A stretch of DNA of 64,000 nt from an uncultured Tenacibaculum sp. (GTDB lineage Bacteria > Bacteroidota > Bacteroidia > Flavobacteriales > Flavobacteriaceae): positions 1-64,000 of the forward strand of contig CANLQH010000002.1 in assembly GCA_947493285.1 (NCBI GenBank). Reading direction: 5' to 3'. The notes below the pieces were generated by a model. That model was not told the origin of the DNA, searched no databases, and was given only the letters and a program-made list of their open reading frames with translations. Of this stretch, positions 52,712 through 62,158 are shown piece after piece. The position numbers were made by a program, and so were the translations under genes. Numbering within the stretch: position 1 is the first letter of the stretch; each line of letters opens with the position of its first letter.

Positions 52712-52747
52712 CAAAAAAACCTGTCAATTATTAATAATCGACAGGTT
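52712..52747 (-). terminator. Terminator of the peptide transporter gene
   Basis: AACCTGTC (52718-52725) pairs with GACAGGTT (52740-52747). On the - strand a run of T residues follows, so it ends transcription from the POT gene upstream. Confidence 0.75.
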
Positions 52748-52776
52748 GTAAAGGTTATTTTAACTTTTAATTAGGG

Positions 52777-54540
52777 TTATTTAACCCCATGCATTAACTT
52801 TTTAATTACTGGATATAAGGCAGCAGATAATACTGCTAAACCAACAGATACTGCTGTTAAAATCCAGAAGAAAGTACTTAATCCACTTTCTTGAGCGATC
52901 GCTTCAGACGATTCTGCGAACACACCAGCTAATTTCATTCCAATTGCTACTGCTAAATACCAGATACCAAACATAAATGCGATCATACGACCAGGAACTA
53001 ATTTAGACACATACGATAATGCTACTGGCGACACACACAATTCTCCCATTGTATGGAAAAAGTATACTAAAATTAACCATATCATACTTACTGATGCTGT
53101 TTTAGCTCCTACAGGAATTCCTGCTGAACCTATTGCCACACAAGCCATACCTAAACCTAATAACCCCATACCAATTGCCCACTTCATGTTTGCGTTTGGA
53201 TTATATTTACTCTCCCACCATTTAGAAAATAATGGTGCTAGTGTAATAATAAATAATGAGTTTAATATTGAGAACCAAGATGCTGGAACTTCAGTAGTAT
53301 CTTTTTGGAATTCTTCATTTAACATCCATAAGGCAATACCCCAAACAATTACAAAACTTAATGCTAAGAATATGTTTGACAAAGCATATTTACCAAATGT
53401 CTTTTTAAATAATAAGTATAATACCCAAGTTATAATCCCTAAAGGCACTATAGTCATTAATGAGTTAACAATTTTAAACATCATACCTGCACTACCTTCT
53501 AAAGTACGCTGTGTATAATCTTTAGCGAATACTGTAAGTGAACTTGGTGATTGCTCAAAAATTGCCCAGAAGAAAATAGTTACAAAAGCGAAGAAAATTA
53601 CCGCTAACATTCTATCTCTTAATACAGGAGTATATTTAGGAATTCTTATTATTAATAAAGCTAAGAACAACCCTAAAGCTGTTAAAATAGCTACGTTAGA
53701 ACCTGATAACCCTGCTAATTCGAAAGGGAATAAATTATATGCCCCTTCTGATATTTTTGATATTGGATCATTGAACACCCAAGCTAACCCTAATAAAGAA
53801 GAAATAGCAATCATTATTTTTTGAGTTCCAGTAAAAGGATTTCTTCCTTCTTCATCAGAAGTACTTTCTGAAGTTACATCATCAATTAAGTCAACATTTT
53901 TATTTTTAGGTCCGTCACCAATTTTTCCAAAAATCCCTTGAGCAAACCAGAATTGTAACATTCCGAATAACATAAAGATACCAGCTACACCGAATCCCCA
54001 AGACCAACCGATCTTTTCACCTAAGTAACCACATAATAAAATACCTAAGAAAGCTCCTGCATTTACTCCCATATAAAATATAGTGTAAGCTCCATCTTTC
54101 TTTTCGGCTTTACCTTCATACATTTCAGATATAATAGAAGTCATATTTGGCTTAAAAAAACCACTACCAATAACTAATAAACCTAAACCTGCATAAATAA
54201 AAAATGGTGTTTCAACTGCCATACAACCATGACCTAGAGTCATTAACACAGCACCCCAAACAACAGCTTTACGAATACCAATAACATTGTCTGCAAAATA
54301 ACCACCTACCATAGTAGATAAATACACTAATGATGTATATGTACCAAAGATTGCATATGCCCATTCTCTTGGCCATCCCCAACCTTCATCCATTAATGAT
54401 GCAGTAAAAAATAAGATTAATAATGCACGCATTCCGTAATACGAAAAACGTTCCCACATTTCTGTAAAAAACAACACGAACAATCCTGCTGGATGCCCTA
54501 ATACTTTGTCTTTAAATAGATTTTCAATATCTGTATTCAT
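52777..54540 (-). CDS. POT/PTR-family peptide transporter
   Basis: This 587-residue MFS protein of the proton-coupled oligopeptide transporter family starts DKVLGHPAGLFVLFFTEMWERFSYYGMRALLILFF, with the ExxERFxYYG motif (EMWERFSYYG) used in proton coupling. It continues with about 14 TM segments, including FFKPNMTSIISEMYEGKAEKKDGAYTIFYMGVNAGAF. It is the last gene of the DPP4-POT-POT unit. It imports di- and tripeptides. Confidence 0.95.
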   Translation of the reverse strand: MNTDIENLFKDKVLGHPAGLFVLFFTEMWERFSYYGMRALLILFFTASLMDEGWGWPREWAYAIFGTYTSLVYLSTMVGGYFADNVIGIRKAVVWGAVLMTLGHGCMAVETPFFIYAGLGLLVIGSGFFKPNMTSIISEMYEGKAEKKDGAYTIFYMGVNAGAFLGILLCGYLGEKIGWSWGFGVAGIFMLFGMLQFWFAQGIFGKIGDGPKNKNVDLIDDVTSESTSDEEGRNPFTGTQKIMIAISSLLGLAWVFNDPISKISEGAYNLFPFELAGLSGSNVAILTALGLFLALLIIRIPKYTPVLRDRMLAVIFFAFVTIFFWAIFEQSPSSLTVFAKDYTQRTLEGSAGMMFKIVNSLMTIVPLGIITWVLYLLFKKTFGKYALSNIFLALSFVIVWGIALWMLNEEFQKDTTEVPASWFSILNSLFIITLAPLFSKWWESKYNPNANMKWAIGMGLLGLGMACVAIGSAGIPVGAKTASVSMIWLILVYFFHTMGELCVSPVALSYVSKLVPGRMIAFMFGIWYLAVAIGMKLAGVFAESSEAIAQESGLSTFFWILTAVSVGLAVLSAALYPVIKKLMHGVK

Positions 54541-54570
54541 ATTTCTGTTATATAATTTATAAATGAAAGA

Positions 54571-54609
54571 ACCTTGGAATATTAATATTCCAAGGCTTTG
54601 TTTTTTTTA
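54571..54609. repeat. Palindromic hairpin between the two POT genes
   Basis: ACCTTGGAATAT / ATATTCCAAGG is an inverted repeat of 24 bp with a T8 run on the + strand side (54601-54608). On the operon's - strand only a TTCTTTC tract follows. It may partly terminate or stabilise mRNA between the two transporters. Confidence 0.55.
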
Positions 54610-56106
54610 GTGTACGTTACCCATTAACTTTTTCATTAATGGAGAAAAAATTAACACGATTGCTCCTGCTGCTAAAGAGTACATAGCAATTAAATGGAAC
54701 CCATCAGTATATATTCCTAAAGTATCTAACCCTCCTACATTTGCATCAGTACTTTCTACAGCTAATTGTTTAGAGATGAATCCTACAATTTGAAATGCAA
54801 AAGCTGATGATAAAAACCAAACTCCCATCATAAATGCTACTATGTTTTTAGGAGATAAATCTGTAATTTTTGATAAACCTACTGGAGACATAAATAATTC
54901 ACCAACAGAAATAATAAAGTACATTACTAATAAATATGTAAAAGGAACCATTCCGTTTTCATTTGCGCTTGTTCCACTAATTGAAAGAATATAAAAACTT
55001 ACACCAGCTAAAAGTAATCCTAATCCAAATTTATAAGGTGTTCTTGGATTCAACTTTCTCTTTGATAAATATCCCCATAATAATGAAATTGGAATTGCTA
55101 AAATGATAATAAACATTGAGTTTAATGCATTTGTTTGACTAGCAGTCATAATACCATCTAAATCAACATTTCTTGAAGCAAATAAAGTAATTACACTTCC
55201 AGATAATTCATGGAAACCCCAAAAAAGAGTCATGAAAAATGTAATTAATACAGCCATAAACAACTTTTTACGTGCTTCACTATCTAAGTTGTACATAATA
55301 TATCCTAAGTATGCCAATACAGCAAAACCTATAAATTTGAATATTCCACTTACATAATTCGCTTGCCAAGAAGAAAGCAACCATGCTATTGCTGGAGCAC
55401 ATAAAAATGCTATTATTGGTATTAATGTCTTTTGAGAAATCCCTAAAACTCTCTTTTCATATACTTCCTGACTAGGTGGCATCCCTTTATCTCCAAAAAC
55501 ATTTTTTTTAATTCCACTCCAAAAGAAAATTAATCCTGCTAACATTCCTATTCCTGCAAGACCAAAACCATAATGCCAACCATATTCCGCAGCTAACCAT
55601 CCACATAATAAAGGAGCTACAAATCCACCGATATTAATTCCCATATAAAAAATGGTGAATCCTGAATCTTTTCTTACATCTCCATCTTCATATAAAGAAC
55701 CTACGAATGTTGAAATATTTGGTTTAAAAAAACCATTACCTACTACTATAAAAGCTAATGCTAAAAAGAAAGCAATGTCATTTTCTATAGCTAGTACAAA
55801 ATGACCTAAAGCCATTAAAACACCGCCCAAAAAAATAGAAGCTCGCATTCCTAAAATTTTATCAGAAATCTGTCCTCCAATAACAGTTGATGCATATACT
55901 AAAGAACCATAAGAAGCATATACAATTGCCGTTGCCGCATCACGTTCTACAATTGCTTTAAAAATTTCTTGCACCATGTACAAGGTTAATAAAGCACGCA
56001 TACCGTAGAAACTAAAACGTTCCCATAATTCTGCGAAAAATAAATAGAACAATCCTTTAGGATGTCCAAACATTTGTTGCTCTTCTGGCTTAACTACTGT
56101 ACTCAT
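54607..56106 (-). CDS. POT/PTR-family peptide transporter
   Basis: This 499-residue proton-coupled peptide transporter shares the N-terminus of its neighbour (MFGHPKGLFYLFFAELWERFSFYGMRALLTLYM), with the conserved GNGFFKPNISTFVGSLYEDGDVRKDSGFTIFYMGINIGGF loop. It is shorter than the 52777 product, lacking the long loop between domains. It follows DPP4 by 19 nt and is likely its co-transcribed partner for uptake of the dipeptides released. Confidence 0.95.
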   Translation of the reverse strand: MSTVVKPEEQQMFGHPKGLFYLFFAELWERFSFYGMRALLTLYMVQEIFKAIVERDAATAIVYASYGSLVYASTVIGGQISDKILGMRASIFLGGVLMALGHFVLAIENDIAFFLALAFIVVGNGFFKPNISTFVGSLYEDGDVRKDSGFTIFYMGINIGGFVAPLLCGWLAAEYGWHYGFGLAGIGMLAGLIFFWSGIKKNVFGDKGMPPSQEVYEKRVLGISQKTLIPIIAFLCAPAIAWLLSSWQANYVSGIFKFIGFAVLAYLGYIMYNLDSEARKKLFMAVLITFFMTLFWGFHELSGSVITLFASRNVDLDGIMTASQTNALNSMFIIILAIPISLLWGYLSKRKLNPRTPYKFGLGLLLAGVSFYILSISGTSANENGMVPFTYLLVMYFIISVGELFMSPVGLSKITDLSPKNIVAFMMGVWFLSSAFAFQIVGFISKQLAVESTDANVGGLDTLGIYTDGFHLIAMYSLAAGAIVLIFSPLMKKLMGNVH

Positions 56107-56124
56107 ATTTATGTTTTTATATTT

Positions 56125-58326
56125 TTATTTAGAAGCTTTTAAATCGTTTTCAATTTCAGTATTTGAATCTGATTTTTCTTTTAAATTCTTATTAAGAAAG
56201 TTAGTCATTTTTGTATACAAATGTAAGCGAGTATTACCGCCGTAAATTCCGTGGTTCTTGTCTGGATACATACCCCATTCGAATTGCTTATTAGCTTGAA
56301 TTAAAGCTTCTGCCATTCTATAAGCATTTTGTACATGCACATTATCATCACCTGTTCCGTGAATTAACAAGTATTTTCCTTTTAATAATTCTGGGTAATT
56401 TAATGGAGAATTCGCATCATAACCTTCAGGATTTTCTTCAGGAGTTCTCATATAACGCTCTGTATAAATTGTATCATAAAAACGCCAAGTAGTAACAGGT
56501 GCCACTGCAATTGCTGCTGCAAAAACATCATTTCCTTTTAATAGTGAATTTGTACTCATATGACCTCCAAAAGACCATCCCCAAATACCAATTCTTTTAG
56601 CATCTACATATGGTAACTCTGCTAATTTTTTAGCTACTGCTATTTGATCTTCTGTTTCGTGTTTTACTAAATTCATATACGTTACTTTTTTAAAGTCACG
56701 TCCTTTAAATCCAGTTCCTCTACCGTCAACACAAACAACGATATAACCATCTTGCGCTAACATTTGATGCCAATAATCGTTAGTTCCGTTCCAACGATTT
56801 GCTACTTGTTGAGAACCTGGACCTGAATATTGATACATTAATACAGGGTACTTCTTATTTGGGTCGAAATTTGCTGGTTTTATTGTAAACATATTTAAAT
56901 CCTCACCATTTACTGCAATAGTTGAGAATTCTTTTTTACTTAAATTATATCCAGCAATTACTTCTTTTAACGCAGCATTGTCTTTTATTATTTTTAATAC
57001 TTTTCCTGAGTCGTCTCTTAAAGTATATACATTTGGAGTATTTACATCAGAAAATGTATTAATAAAATAATGCATATTCTTACTAAAAGATGCTCTGTTA
57101 GTTCCAGAAGGGTTACTTAACAACTTCTTGTTTTCTCCCTTTAAAGAAATGCTATAAACACCTCTATTTATTGATCCATTCTCTACAGACTGGTAATAAA
57201 TAGTTTTTTTATCAGCATCATAACCGTAGTATGAAGTTACTTCCCAGTTCCCTTTGGTAACTTGGTTAATTAACTTGCCTTCTTTATTGTAATGGTAAAT
57301 GTGATTGAATCCATCTTTTTCGCTCGTCCAGATAAAACTATTATCATCTAAAAAAGTTAAATCATCAGTCACATCAACATATGCTTTATCAGTTTCATTT
57401 AAAATTAAAGAACTATTATAAGAATCAGCATTAACGAAATACATTTTTAAATCATTCTGATGACGATTCAATGTACGAACTGCTAATAAGTTTCCTTCAT
57501 TTGTCCAATTAATTCTTGGAATATACTCATAATCACCTACTCTAATTTCAGCAGTTTTATTCGTTTTTAAAGAGAAAATATGTAAAGATACTTTTGCATT
57601 TTCCTCGCCAGCTTTAGGGTACTTAAATACATGTTGACTAGGGTATTTTCCTTTCCCATACACATCCATCGAAAAAGTTTTTACTTTACTCTCATCAAAG
57701 CGTAAAAAAGCTAAGTTCTCACTGTTTTTACTCCACTCAAAAGCTTTTACAAAAGCAAACTCTTCTTCGTAAACCCAATCTGTTATACCATTAATAATTT
57801 CGTTCTTTTTACCGTTACTAGTAATTTGGTAAACAACATTATTATTAGAATAATCTTTAATAAATAAATTATTGTCTTTGGCGTAAGCAATTTTCTTACT
57901 GTCTGGTGAAAATGTTGGCTCTTGAATATTTTCTCCAATTAAATCTAATGATTTTGTAGCGATGTCGTACACGTAAAATGTACCAAAAAAAGAACGACGA
58001 AAAATCGGTTTAAAGGCTGTACCTAAAATCAATTTTGATTCGTCGTTATTAAAACTATATGATTGAAAGTTTTTTAATCCTTCTAAGTCTTTACTATTTA
58101 CAATTGTGGCAACTTTTTCTAAAGTTTTGTAACTGTATTTATCTACAGTCGAACTTCCTTCTGAATAATTTAAAAGTGAATAAAAATCTCCATTCATTGA
58201 GTTTAGAGAATTCATGTAATCAGCTCTAAACGTGCCCTTTTTCCATATATCTTCTAAAGAAATATCTTTTTTCTGAGCTTGTAAAAGCGAAGATATCCCT
58301 ATAAAAAATATCAATATTTTCTTCAT
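56125..58326 (-). CDS. Dipeptidyl peptidase IV (S9 family)
   Basis: This 733-residue exported serine peptidase starts at ATG 58326 with signal MKKILIFFIGISSLLQAQ. An eight-bladed beta-propeller (about 40-470) precedes the alpha/beta-hydrolase domain with the nucleophile Ser in GWSFGG, the Asp in HGTGDDNVH and the His in DKNHGIYGG. The glutamate pair WVYEEEF fits the DPP4 N-terminal-binding site. DPP4 removes Xaa-Pro dipeptides. The two transporters downstream suggest it feeds peptide uptake. A longer frame to 58437 is not used because it lacks a signal peptide. Confidence 0.95.
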   Translation of the reverse strand: MKKILIFFIGISSLLQAQKKDISLEDIWKKGTFRADYMNSLNSMNGDFYSLLNYSEGSSTVDKYSYKTLEKVATIVNSKDLEGLKNFQSYSFNNDESKLILGTAFKPIFRRSFFGTFYVYDIATKSLDLIGENIQEPTFSPDSKKIAYAKDNNLFIKDYSNNNVVYQITSNGKKNEIINGITDWVYEEEFAFVKAFEWSKNSENLAFLRFDESKVKTFSMDVYGKGKYPSQHVFKYPKAGEENAKVSLHIFSLKTNKTAEIRVGDYEYIPRINWTNEGNLLAVRTLNRHQNDLKMYFVNADSYNSSLILNETDKAYVDVTDDLTFLDDNSFIWTSEKDGFNHIYHYNKEGKLINQVTKGNWEVTSYYGYDADKKTIYYQSVENGSINRGVYSISLKGENKKLLSNPSGTNRASFSKNMHYFINTFSDVNTPNVYTLRDDSGKVLKIIKDNAALKEVIAGYNLSKKEFSTIAVNGEDLNMFTIKPANFDPNKKYPVLMYQYSGPGSQQVANRWNGTNDYWHQMLAQDGYIVVCVDGRGTGFKGRDFKKVTYMNLVKHETEDQIAVAKKLAELPYVDAKRIGIWGWSFGGHMSTNSLLKGNDVFAAAIAVAPVTTWRFYDTIYTERYMRTPEENPEGYDANSPLNYPELLKGKYLLIHGTGDDNVHVQNAYRMAEALIQANKQFEWGMYPDKNHGIYGGNTRLHLYTKMTNFLNKNLKEKSDSNTEIENDLKASK

Positions 58327-58438
58327 ATTACCTTGTTGTTTGTGTAAAAAGTTTGCCAAGTTTACGGAAAAATCATCAAAAATCAGCCCAAAAAGATTAG
58401 AAATCCTAAATAAGAAGCCTATTTTAACAGGATTCATT

Positions 58439-58446
58439 TATCTTTG
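58439..58446 (+). promoter_or_regulatory. -7 promoter element of mvaA
   Basis: TATCTTTG is an exact TAnnTTTG match 22 nt before the ATG at 58469. Confidence 0.6.
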
Positions 58447-58468
58447 AGCCACTCAAAATAAACTAAGA

Positions 58469-59740
58469 ATGTCTAAAATTATTTCTGGATTTTCGAAACT
58501 TACCAAAGAAGAAAAAATTGATTGGTTAGCTAAAACATATTTTAACAACCAACCTGAAATTATACAAACTCTAAAGCAGTATTGGAATGTTGATAATAAA
58601 TTACAACAATTACATGATGATTTTATAGAGAACACCATTTCTAACTTTTATATGCCGTATGGTATTGCGCCTAATTTTGTTATAAACGGACGTGATTATG
58701 TTATACCAATGGTTGTTGAAGAAAGCTCTGTGGTTGCTGCCGCTTCTCTAGTTGCTAAATATTGGAGTACTCGTGGTGGTTTTAAAACCGAAGTAATTTC
58801 TACTACCAAAATTGGTCAAGTACACTTTATGTTTGCTGGCAATAAAACTGATTTAGAAACTTATTTTCAAGAGCAAAAACCTAAATTACACAATGCTACA
58901 GCTTCTATAACTAAAAATATGGAAAAACGTGGTGGTGGTATTTTAGAGATTCAGCTAATTGATAAAACTGATAAGCTTGCTAATTACTACCAACTACATG
59001 TTACGTTTGAAACCAAAGATTCAATGGGAGCAAACTTTATCAATTCGTGTTTAGAAGCAATGGCTAATCAATTTAGAAATGATAAGATTGATATTGTTAT
59101 GAGTATACTTTCTAACTACGTTCCTGAGTGTATTGTGAAAGCTGAAGTGAGTTGTAAGGTAGAAGATTTAGGCGGAGAGAATCCTCAAAAATTTGCTCAA
59201 AAGTTTGAGCAAGCAGTTAAAATAGCTGAAATAGAACCTTATCGTGCAGTAACGCACAACAAAGGAATTATGAATGGTATCGATGCTGTTGTTTTAGCTA
59301 CTGGAAATGATTTTAGAGCTATTGAAGCTGGTGCTCATGCATACGCTTCAAAAGATGGTCAATATAAAAGTTTAACACATTGTAGTGTAAAAGATGGTGT
59401 TTTTAAATTTTGGATTGAGATTCCGCTTGCTTTAGGTACTGTTGGAGGTTTAACCTCTTTGCATCCGATGGCAAAATTATCGCTAGATATGATGCAAAAA
59501 CCTAGCGCTAGAAATTTAATGCAAATTATTGCAACTGCAGGTTTAGCTCAGAACTTTGCAGCTTTACGTGCTTTGACTACCAAAGGGATTCAGCACGGAC
59601 ATATGAAAATGCACTTACAAAATATTTTAAATCAGTTAGGGGCATCAATTGAAGAAAAAGAAGAAATAACTACTTATTTTGAAAGTAAAACAGTTTCTCA
59701 CAGTGCTGTAGTTGATAAATTTAATGAAATAAGAAAGTAA
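58469..59740 (+). CDS. mvaA: Hydroxymethylglutaryl-CoA reductase, class II (degradative type)
   Basis: HMG-CoA reductase interconverts HMG-CoA and mevalonate. The 423-residue protein matches the class II form: ENTISNFYMPYGIAPN with the catalytic Glu, VVEESSVVAAAS, and LGTVGGLTSLHPMAK. With the GHMP kinase downstream it belongs to a mevalonate route to isoprenoids, as in many Flavobacteria. In this setting the enzyme is probably biosynthetic despite the 'degradative' family name. A long palindrome follows the gene. Confidence 0.94.
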   Translation: MSKIISGFSKLTKEEKIDWLAKTYFNNQPEIIQTLKQYWNVDNKLQQLHDDFIENTISNFYMPYGIAPNFVINGRDYVIPMVVEESSVVAAASLVAKYWSTRGGFKTEVISTTKIGQVHFMFAGNKTDLETYFQEQKPKLHNATASITKNMEKRGGGILEIQLIDKTDKLANYYQLHVTFETKDSMGANFINSCLEAMANQFRNDKIDIVMSILSNYVPECIVKAEVSCKVEDLGGENPQKFAQKFEQAVKIAEIEPYRAVTHNKGIMNGIDAVVLATGNDFRAIEAGAHAYASKDGQYKSLTHCSVKDGVFKFWIEIPLALGTVGGLTSLHPMAKLSLDMMQKPSARNLMQIIATAGLAQNFAALRALTTKGIQHGHMKMHLQNILNQLGASIEEKEEITTYFESKTVSHSAVVDKFNEIRK

Positions 59741-59775
59741 TCTTTATAAAAACTCAAGAAAATTAAACAATTTTA

Positions 59776-59816
59776 AAAATATTCTTATTTAGAATGATTC
59801 TAAATAAGAATATTTT
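59776..59816. repeat. 41-bp palindrome (20-bp perfect arms)
   Basis: Arms of 20 bp (59776-59795 and 59797-59816) are perfect complements around G59796. It starts 36 nt after mvaA and no strong T-run follows on the + strand, so it may terminate mvaA only weakly. Its centre lies about 37 bp upstream of the start predicted from the -7 element at 59820, the place for an operator overlapping -33. Confidence 0.8.
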
Positions 59817-59819
59817 AAT

Positions 59820-59827
59820 TATATTTG
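59820..59827 (+). promoter_or_regulatory. -7 promoter element upstream of the micro-ORF
   Basis: TATATTTG is an exact TAnnTTTG match 37 nt before the micro-ORF ATG at 59865. Confidence 0.55.
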
Positions 59828-59864
59828 ATTAACCGTATTATAACGGTGAAATGAAATATTAATT

Positions 59865-59939
59865 ATGAGAAAAATCATAATCAAAAGAACAATAAGAATT
59901 CAAACAAAAGTTATTGTTCATAGAGTTAGAATAAGATAA
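59865..59939 (+). CDS. 24-aa basic micro-ORF (leader peptide or micropeptide)
   Basis: An ATG-to-TAA frame encodes a 24-residue peptide that begins MRKIIIKRTIRIQ and ends VIVHRVRIR. It has six Arg (all AGA), three Lys and seven Ile in an alternating basic/hydrophobic pattern. It sits between an exact -7 element (59820) and a terminator-like hairpin (59963-59990) that ends just before the GHMP kinase gene. A second hairpin (59930-59950) spans its stop codon. It could be a stand-alone micropeptide gene or a leader peptide controlling the kinase. I do not recognise it. Confidence 0.5.
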   Translation: MRKIIIKRTIRIQTKVIVHRVRIR

Positions 59940-59957
59940 TAAATCTTATTAATTTTG

Positions 59958-59998
59958 AAAACGCATCTCAAGGGTCAGAATTTGAGATGCTTTTCTTT
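59958..59998 (+). terminator. Terminator/attenuator in front of the GYDIA kinase gene
   Basis: GCATCTCAA (59963-59971) pairs with TTGAGATGC (59982-59990) and is followed by TTTTCTTT. The kinase ATG lies only 10 nt after, leaving no room for a separate promoter, so the kinase seems to need read-through. Confidence 0.7.
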
Positions 59999-60008
59999 AT
60001 ACAAAAGT

Positions 60009-60935
60009 ATGAAATATTATAGCAACGGAAAATTATTATTAACTAGCGAATATGTTGTTCTCGACGGGGCAACTTCTTTAGCTGTACCGACAAAATTTGG
60101 TCAAGATTTAATTGTTGAACCAATTAAAGAACCTCAACTTATTTGGGAAAGCTTTACCAACAAAGATGAATGTTGGTTTGAAGCGAGTTTCGATTTACCC
60201 AAACTACGCCTAACCTCAGCAACATTTAATTCTAACAAGGAAGGAAGTGCTGAATTTATTGCTGAAACTTTACGTGATATTTTATCCGAAGCTAAAAAAA
60301 TGAATCCTCAGTTTTTAAATTCTGACAGCGGATTTATTGTAAAAACAAACTTAACATTCCCTCAAGATTGGGGATTAGGAAGTTCATCAACTTTAATAAA
60401 CAATATTGCTACTTGGGCAAATGTAAACCCATTTACTTTGCTATGGAATGCTTTTTCTGGTAGCGGATATGATATTGCTTGCGCAAGTAACAACACTCCT
60501 ATTTTATATCAATTAGAAAATAAGAATCCTATAATTGAAGTGATAAAATTTAACCCTAGCTTTACAGATGAATTGTTTTTTGTGTATTTAAATCAAAAGC
60601 AAAATAGTAGAGAAGGAATTGCGCAATACAAACAGCATAGAGAAGAAGGAAAAACATTAATTCCTGAAATTAATAATTTAACTCAAGAGTTTTTAAAAGC
60701 TGACTCATCTAAAAGTTTAAACAAGATAATTATTGAACATGAACATATTATTAGTTCAATTATAAAACAGGAGCCTGTAAAAAAACGATTGTTTTCTGAC
60801 TATTTCGGAGAAACAAAAAGTTTGGGTGCCTGGGGTGGTGATTTTATTCTGGCTACAGGAAATAAAGACACCATTAAATACTTCAATAAAAAAGGATACA
60901 ATACTGTTATTCCTTATAAAGAAATGGTTTTATAA
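60009..60935 (+). CDS. GYDIA-family GHMP kinase (mevalonate-kinase-like)
   Basis: This 308-residue GHMP kinase starts at ATG 60009 (MKYYSNGKLLLTSEYVVLDG). It has the ATP loop GLGSSSTLINNIATWA and the name motif SGYDIACA, then a C-terminal GHMP domain with GAWGGDFILATG. The family is typical of Bacteroidota, where it sits beside mevalonate-pathway genes. The phosphorylated substrate (mevalonate or phosphomevalonate) is not certain. It overlaps the next gene by 1 nt (TAATG). Confidence 0.9.
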   Translation: MKYYSNGKLLLTSEYVVLDGATSLAVPTKFGQDLIVEPIKEPQLIWESFTNKDECWFEASFDLPKLRLTSATFNSNKEGSAEFIAETLRDILSEAKKMNPQFLNSDSGFIVKTNLTFPQDWGLGSSSTLINNIATWANVNPFTLLWNAFSGSGYDIACASNNTPILYQLENKNPIIEVIKFNPSFTDELFFVYLNQKQNSREGIAQYKQHREEGKTLIPEINNLTQEFLKADSSKSLNKIIIEHEHIISSIIKQEPVKKRLFSDYFGETKSLGAWGGDFILATGNKDTIKYFNKKGYNTVIPYKEMVL

Positions 60936-62143
60936 TGAAAAAAGCAATAATCGTTGGTGGTGGAGCTGCAGGATTTTTCACAGCTATTAACGCTAAAGAA
61001 GCAAATTCTGATTTAGACATTACCATTCTTGAAAAAGGAAAAGAGGTTTTACAAAAAGTTAAAATTTCCGGTGGAGGACGTTGTAACGTAACACACGCTT
61101 GTTTTGACCCCAAAGAACTAACAAAATTCTATCCTCGTGGAGAAAAAGAGTTATTAGGTCCTTTTCATCAATTTATGACAGGTGATACTTTTGAGTGGTT
61201 TGATAATAGAAATGTTCCTTTAAAAATAGAAAGCGACAATCGTGTGTTTCCGGAAGCAAATACATCTCAAGCAATCATCGATTGTTTTCAAAATGCTGTT
61301 GATAGTTTGGGAATTAAAGTATTAAAAAACCATGGCGTAAATTCAGTTTCCAAGCAAAATGATAAATGGATTATCAACACTAAAGAAAAACAATTTGAAG
61401 CGGATTATTTAGTAGTTGCAGCTGGAAGTTCAAAAAAAGTGTGGAATTTATGCAAAACCTTAGATCATAACATCATCGAACCTGTTCCTTCTTTATTTAC
61501 TTTTAATATAAAAGATAAACGAATTATTGATTTAGGTGGAATTGCTGTACCAAATGCAGAAGTGAAATTAGTTGGAACCAATATAGAAAACTCAGGACCT
61601 TTATTAATTACACATTGGGGATTGAGTGGACCCGCTATTTTAAAATTATCAGCTTTTGGAGCAAGAATTTTAGCCGAAAAAAATTATCAATATAACGTAG
61701 AAGTAAATTGGCTAGGGCAAGATTTTGATTCGGTATTAGAAGAACTTCAAAATTTAAAAAAATCACAACCTAAGAAGCAAGTCAATTTAAAATCTCCTTT
61801 TTCTGACATTCCCCGTCGTTTATGGGAACGTTTTATTACTGCTTCAGAAATTAAAACCAATCAGAATTGGGCTGATTTAAGTAATAAGCAATTAAACAAC
61901 TTAGCAAGTCAATTAACTAAAGGAGTGTTTAACGCAAACGGAAGAACTACCTTTAAGGAAGAGTTTGTAACCGCTGGTGGTGTAGATTTAAAAGAAATAA
62001 ATTTTAAACGTTTTGAAAGTAAGCTTCACAAAAACCTATTCTTAGTTGGTGAAGTCTTAAATATTGATGCTGTTACTGGTGGGTTTAACTTCCAAAATGC
62101 TTGGACTGGAGGATATATTTGTGCAAAAAGCATTGCTGAATAA
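60935..62143 (+). CDS. HI0933-family NAD(P)/FAD-dependent oxidoreductase
   Basis: This 402-residue flavoprotein starts with the dinucleotide motif VGGGAAGFFTAINA (residues 7-20). It has KISGGGRCNVTHA (about 48-60), an HI0933-type insert domain, and the C-terminal FAD-binding FLVGEVLNIDAVTGGFNFQNAWTGGYICA. Family members include BaiN, and their physiological substrates are mostly unknown. It overlaps the kinase stop by 1 nt, so the two are co-translated. Confidence 0.92.
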   Translation: MKKAIIVGGGAAGFFTAINAKEANSDLDITILEKGKEVLQKVKISGGGRCNVTHACFDPKELTKFYPRGEKELLGPFHQFMTGDTFEWFDNRNVPLKIESDNRVFPEANTSQAIIDCFQNAVDSLGIKVLKNHGVNSVSKQNDKWIINTKEKQFEADYLVVAAGSSKKVWNLCKTLDHNIIEPVPSLFTFNIKDKRIIDLGGIAVPNAEVKLVGTNIENSGPLLITHWGLSGPAILKLSAFGARILAEKNYQYNVEVNWLGQDFDSVLEELQNLKKSQPKKQVNLKSPFSDIPRRLWERFITASEIKTNQNWADLSNKQLNNLASQLTKGVFNANGRTTFKEEFVTAGGVDLKEINFKRFESKLHKNLFLVGEVLNIDAVTGGFNFQNAWTGGYICAKSIAE

Positions 62144-62158
62144 ATACCATTAATTAAC

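Noticed and set aside
58327..58437. Upstream extension of the DPP4 frame
   Set aside because: The extension lacks a signal peptide; the ATG at 58326 gives a clean signal peptide.
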